From contig JAFVET010000159.1 of the NCBI GenBank assembly GCA_017475875.1, positions 1 through 5,887 on the forward strand: 5,887 nt of DNA. Direction: 5' to 3'. Below the pieces are notes generated by a model. The model did not search any database. It had not been told where the DNA came from and saw nothing but the letters and a program-made list of their open reading frames with translations. Made by a program: the position numbers and the translations under genes. Source of the stretch: Candidatus Methanomethylophilaceae archaeon (GTDB taxonomy: Archaea > Thermoplasmatota > Thermoplasmata > Methanomassiliicoccales > Methanomethylophilaceae). Shown here one piece after another: positions 4,890-5,887 of this stretch (the stretch's first letter is position 1; the number at the start of each line of letters is the position of its first letter).

Positions 4890-5887
4890 TGACGATCTGC
4901 GCATCGCTCAGCGAACCGGACGACGTCCGGAACATCGGCCCTGCGGACATGGTGGAGGTCAGGACGGACCTGTTCGACAAGGTGCCGGAAGGGATCGGCG
5001 CCGACCTCCTCGTGACTTTCAGGCGCGACTTCGACGAGAGCTACCTCCCCAAGGGTTTCTCAGGGACTGTCGACGTCGGGACCGGACCCCGCCCCCCGGG
5101 CGGATACCGTACCGTCGGCTCATACCACGACTACGAATCGACCCCTTCCGCGGACAAGATCGCGGCCATACTCAACAGCATGGACGCCGACGTGAGGAAG
5201 GGTGCGTTCGCGGCGAACTCCATAGAGGACCTCGTAAACATCCGCCAAGCGGCCGACATGGTCCATAGACCGCATGTGATCCTCGGAATGGGGGAACTCG
5301 GCACCGTCACCCGCATAAGACAGCGCATCCTTGGAAACGAGTTCACGTTCGGTTACGTGGGGGAACCCACCGCACCCGGACAGCTGAGCGTCGAGGAGAT
5401 GTCCCGTCTGGGAGACGACTGCACCATCCTCGGCATCTTCGGCCATCCGCTGTCCAAAAGCCTGTCGCCCAGGATGCAGAACCGTGCGCTCGAGGTCTCC
5501 GGAATCCCCGGGATCTATCTGAAGTTCGACGACATCGACGTGTCCCATGCCGCGGAGCTGATCCGCGGCTACGACATCCGCGGAGCCAACGTAACCGTCC
5601 CCCACAAGGAAACGGTGATGGACCAGATGGACAGGATCTCGGACGAGGTGGACGCGATCGGCGCCATGAACACGATAGTGAACGACGGCGGAAGACTCAC
5701 CGGCCGCAACACCGACATCGCCGGCATCGGGATAGCCCTGGACAACGCGGGTTTCTCGCCTGCCGGAAAGAGCGCGGCGATACTCGGTTCCGGAGGTTCG
5801 GCCCGCGCCTGCGCGTACTTCCTTTCGAAGAAGGGATGCGAACTGACCATCACGGGACGCAACCGGAAGACGGTCGAGAGACTCGCC
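4889..5887 (+). CDS. aroDE: Fused 3-dehydroquinate dehydratase / shikimate dehydrogenase, 3' partial
   Basis: One open frame of 333 codons runs from ATG 4889 past the window edge and encodes two successive shikimate-pathway enzymes. Residues 1 to about 172 form a type I dehydroquinate dehydratase (EC 4.2.1.10): VEVRTDL (22-28), VTFRR (42-46), VGSYHDYESTP with catalytic His80, VRKGAF with Schiff-base Lys104, GMGELGTVTR (133-142) and APGQLS (162-167). This half is compact: about 30 residues between VTFRR and the next strand are missing relative to M. jannaschii AroD as I recall it, including the EGG motif. From about residue 178, with almost no linker, comes shikimate dehydrogenase (EC 1.1.1.25). 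It has GHPLSKSLSP (185-194), NVTVPHK with catalytic Lys240, GAMNT (258-262), GRNTD with catalytic Asp276, and the nucleotide-binding loop GSGGSAR (300-306) then TGRN. The C-terminal part of the AroE half is cut off. The start overlaps the dehydroquinate synthase stop by one base, implying coupled translation. Similar fusions are known in plants and Chlamydia. Confidence 0.93.
   Translation, partial: MTICASLSEPDDVRNIGPADMVEVRTDLFDKVPEGIGADLLVTFRRDFDESYLPKGFSGTVDVGTGPRPPGGYRTVGSYHDYESTPSADKIAAILNSMDADVRKGAFAANSIEDLVNIRQAADMVHRPHVILGMGELGTVTRIRQRILGNEFTFGYVGEPTAPGQLSVEEMSRLGDDCTILGIFGHPLSKSLSPRMQNRALEVSGIPGIYLKFDDIDVSHAAELIRGYDIRGANVTVPHKETVMDQMDRISDEVDAIGAMNTIVNDGGRLTGRNTDIAGIGIALDNAGFSPAGKSAAILGSGGSARACAYFLSKKGCELTITGRNRKTVERLA

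Overview
The window looks archaeal, most plausibly a GC-rich methanogen-related euryarchaeon; Methanomassiliicoccales or another Thermoplasmatota lineage is an inference from gene content, not proven. The main reasons are the first two genes of the archaeal-style route to aromatic amino acids (ADH synthase, then 3-dehydroquinate synthase II), TATA-box promoters upstream of several genes, and a probable leaderless transcript. Coding regions are GC-rich and the intergenic DNA is strikingly AT-rich.

Left part (about 1-2270, plus strand): the 3' end of a gene carrying a NifX/NifB-type cofactor-binding domain runs in from the left edge and ends at a TAG. After a 27-base gap comes a short alanyl-tRNA synthetase gene of 591 codons. 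It has the catalytic core and an AlaX/ThrRS-SAD-like editing domain but no DHHA1/C-Ala extension, and its sequence is of bacterial rather than archaeal type.

Middle (about 2241-3079): a small winged-helix regulator on the minus strand overlaps the 3' end of the synthetase gene convergently. It is followed by an AT-rich promoter zone, a minus-strand tRNA-Ala(UGC) with encoded CCA and the G3:U70 identity pair, and a second intergenic region with several inverted repeats upstream of the aro genes.

Right part (3080 to the right edge, plus strand): a compact shikimate-pathway operon. It runs ADH synthase, 3-dehydroquinate synthase II, then a fused type I 3-dehydroquinate dehydratase / shikimate dehydrogenase that is cut off by the window edge. 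The genes are separated by 4 bases and then overlap by 1 base, so they are probably co-transcribed and translationally coupled. Together they carry out successive steps from aspartate semialdehyde plus a C6 sugar phosphate to shikimate.

No mobile element, CRISPR array or clear new multi-gene system was found. The most unusual points are the bacterial-like short AlaRS beside a tRNA-Ala gene, an in-frame amber codon as the only stop between the NifX-like gene and alaS, the very compact AroD half of the fusion, and the palindromes before the aro operon.
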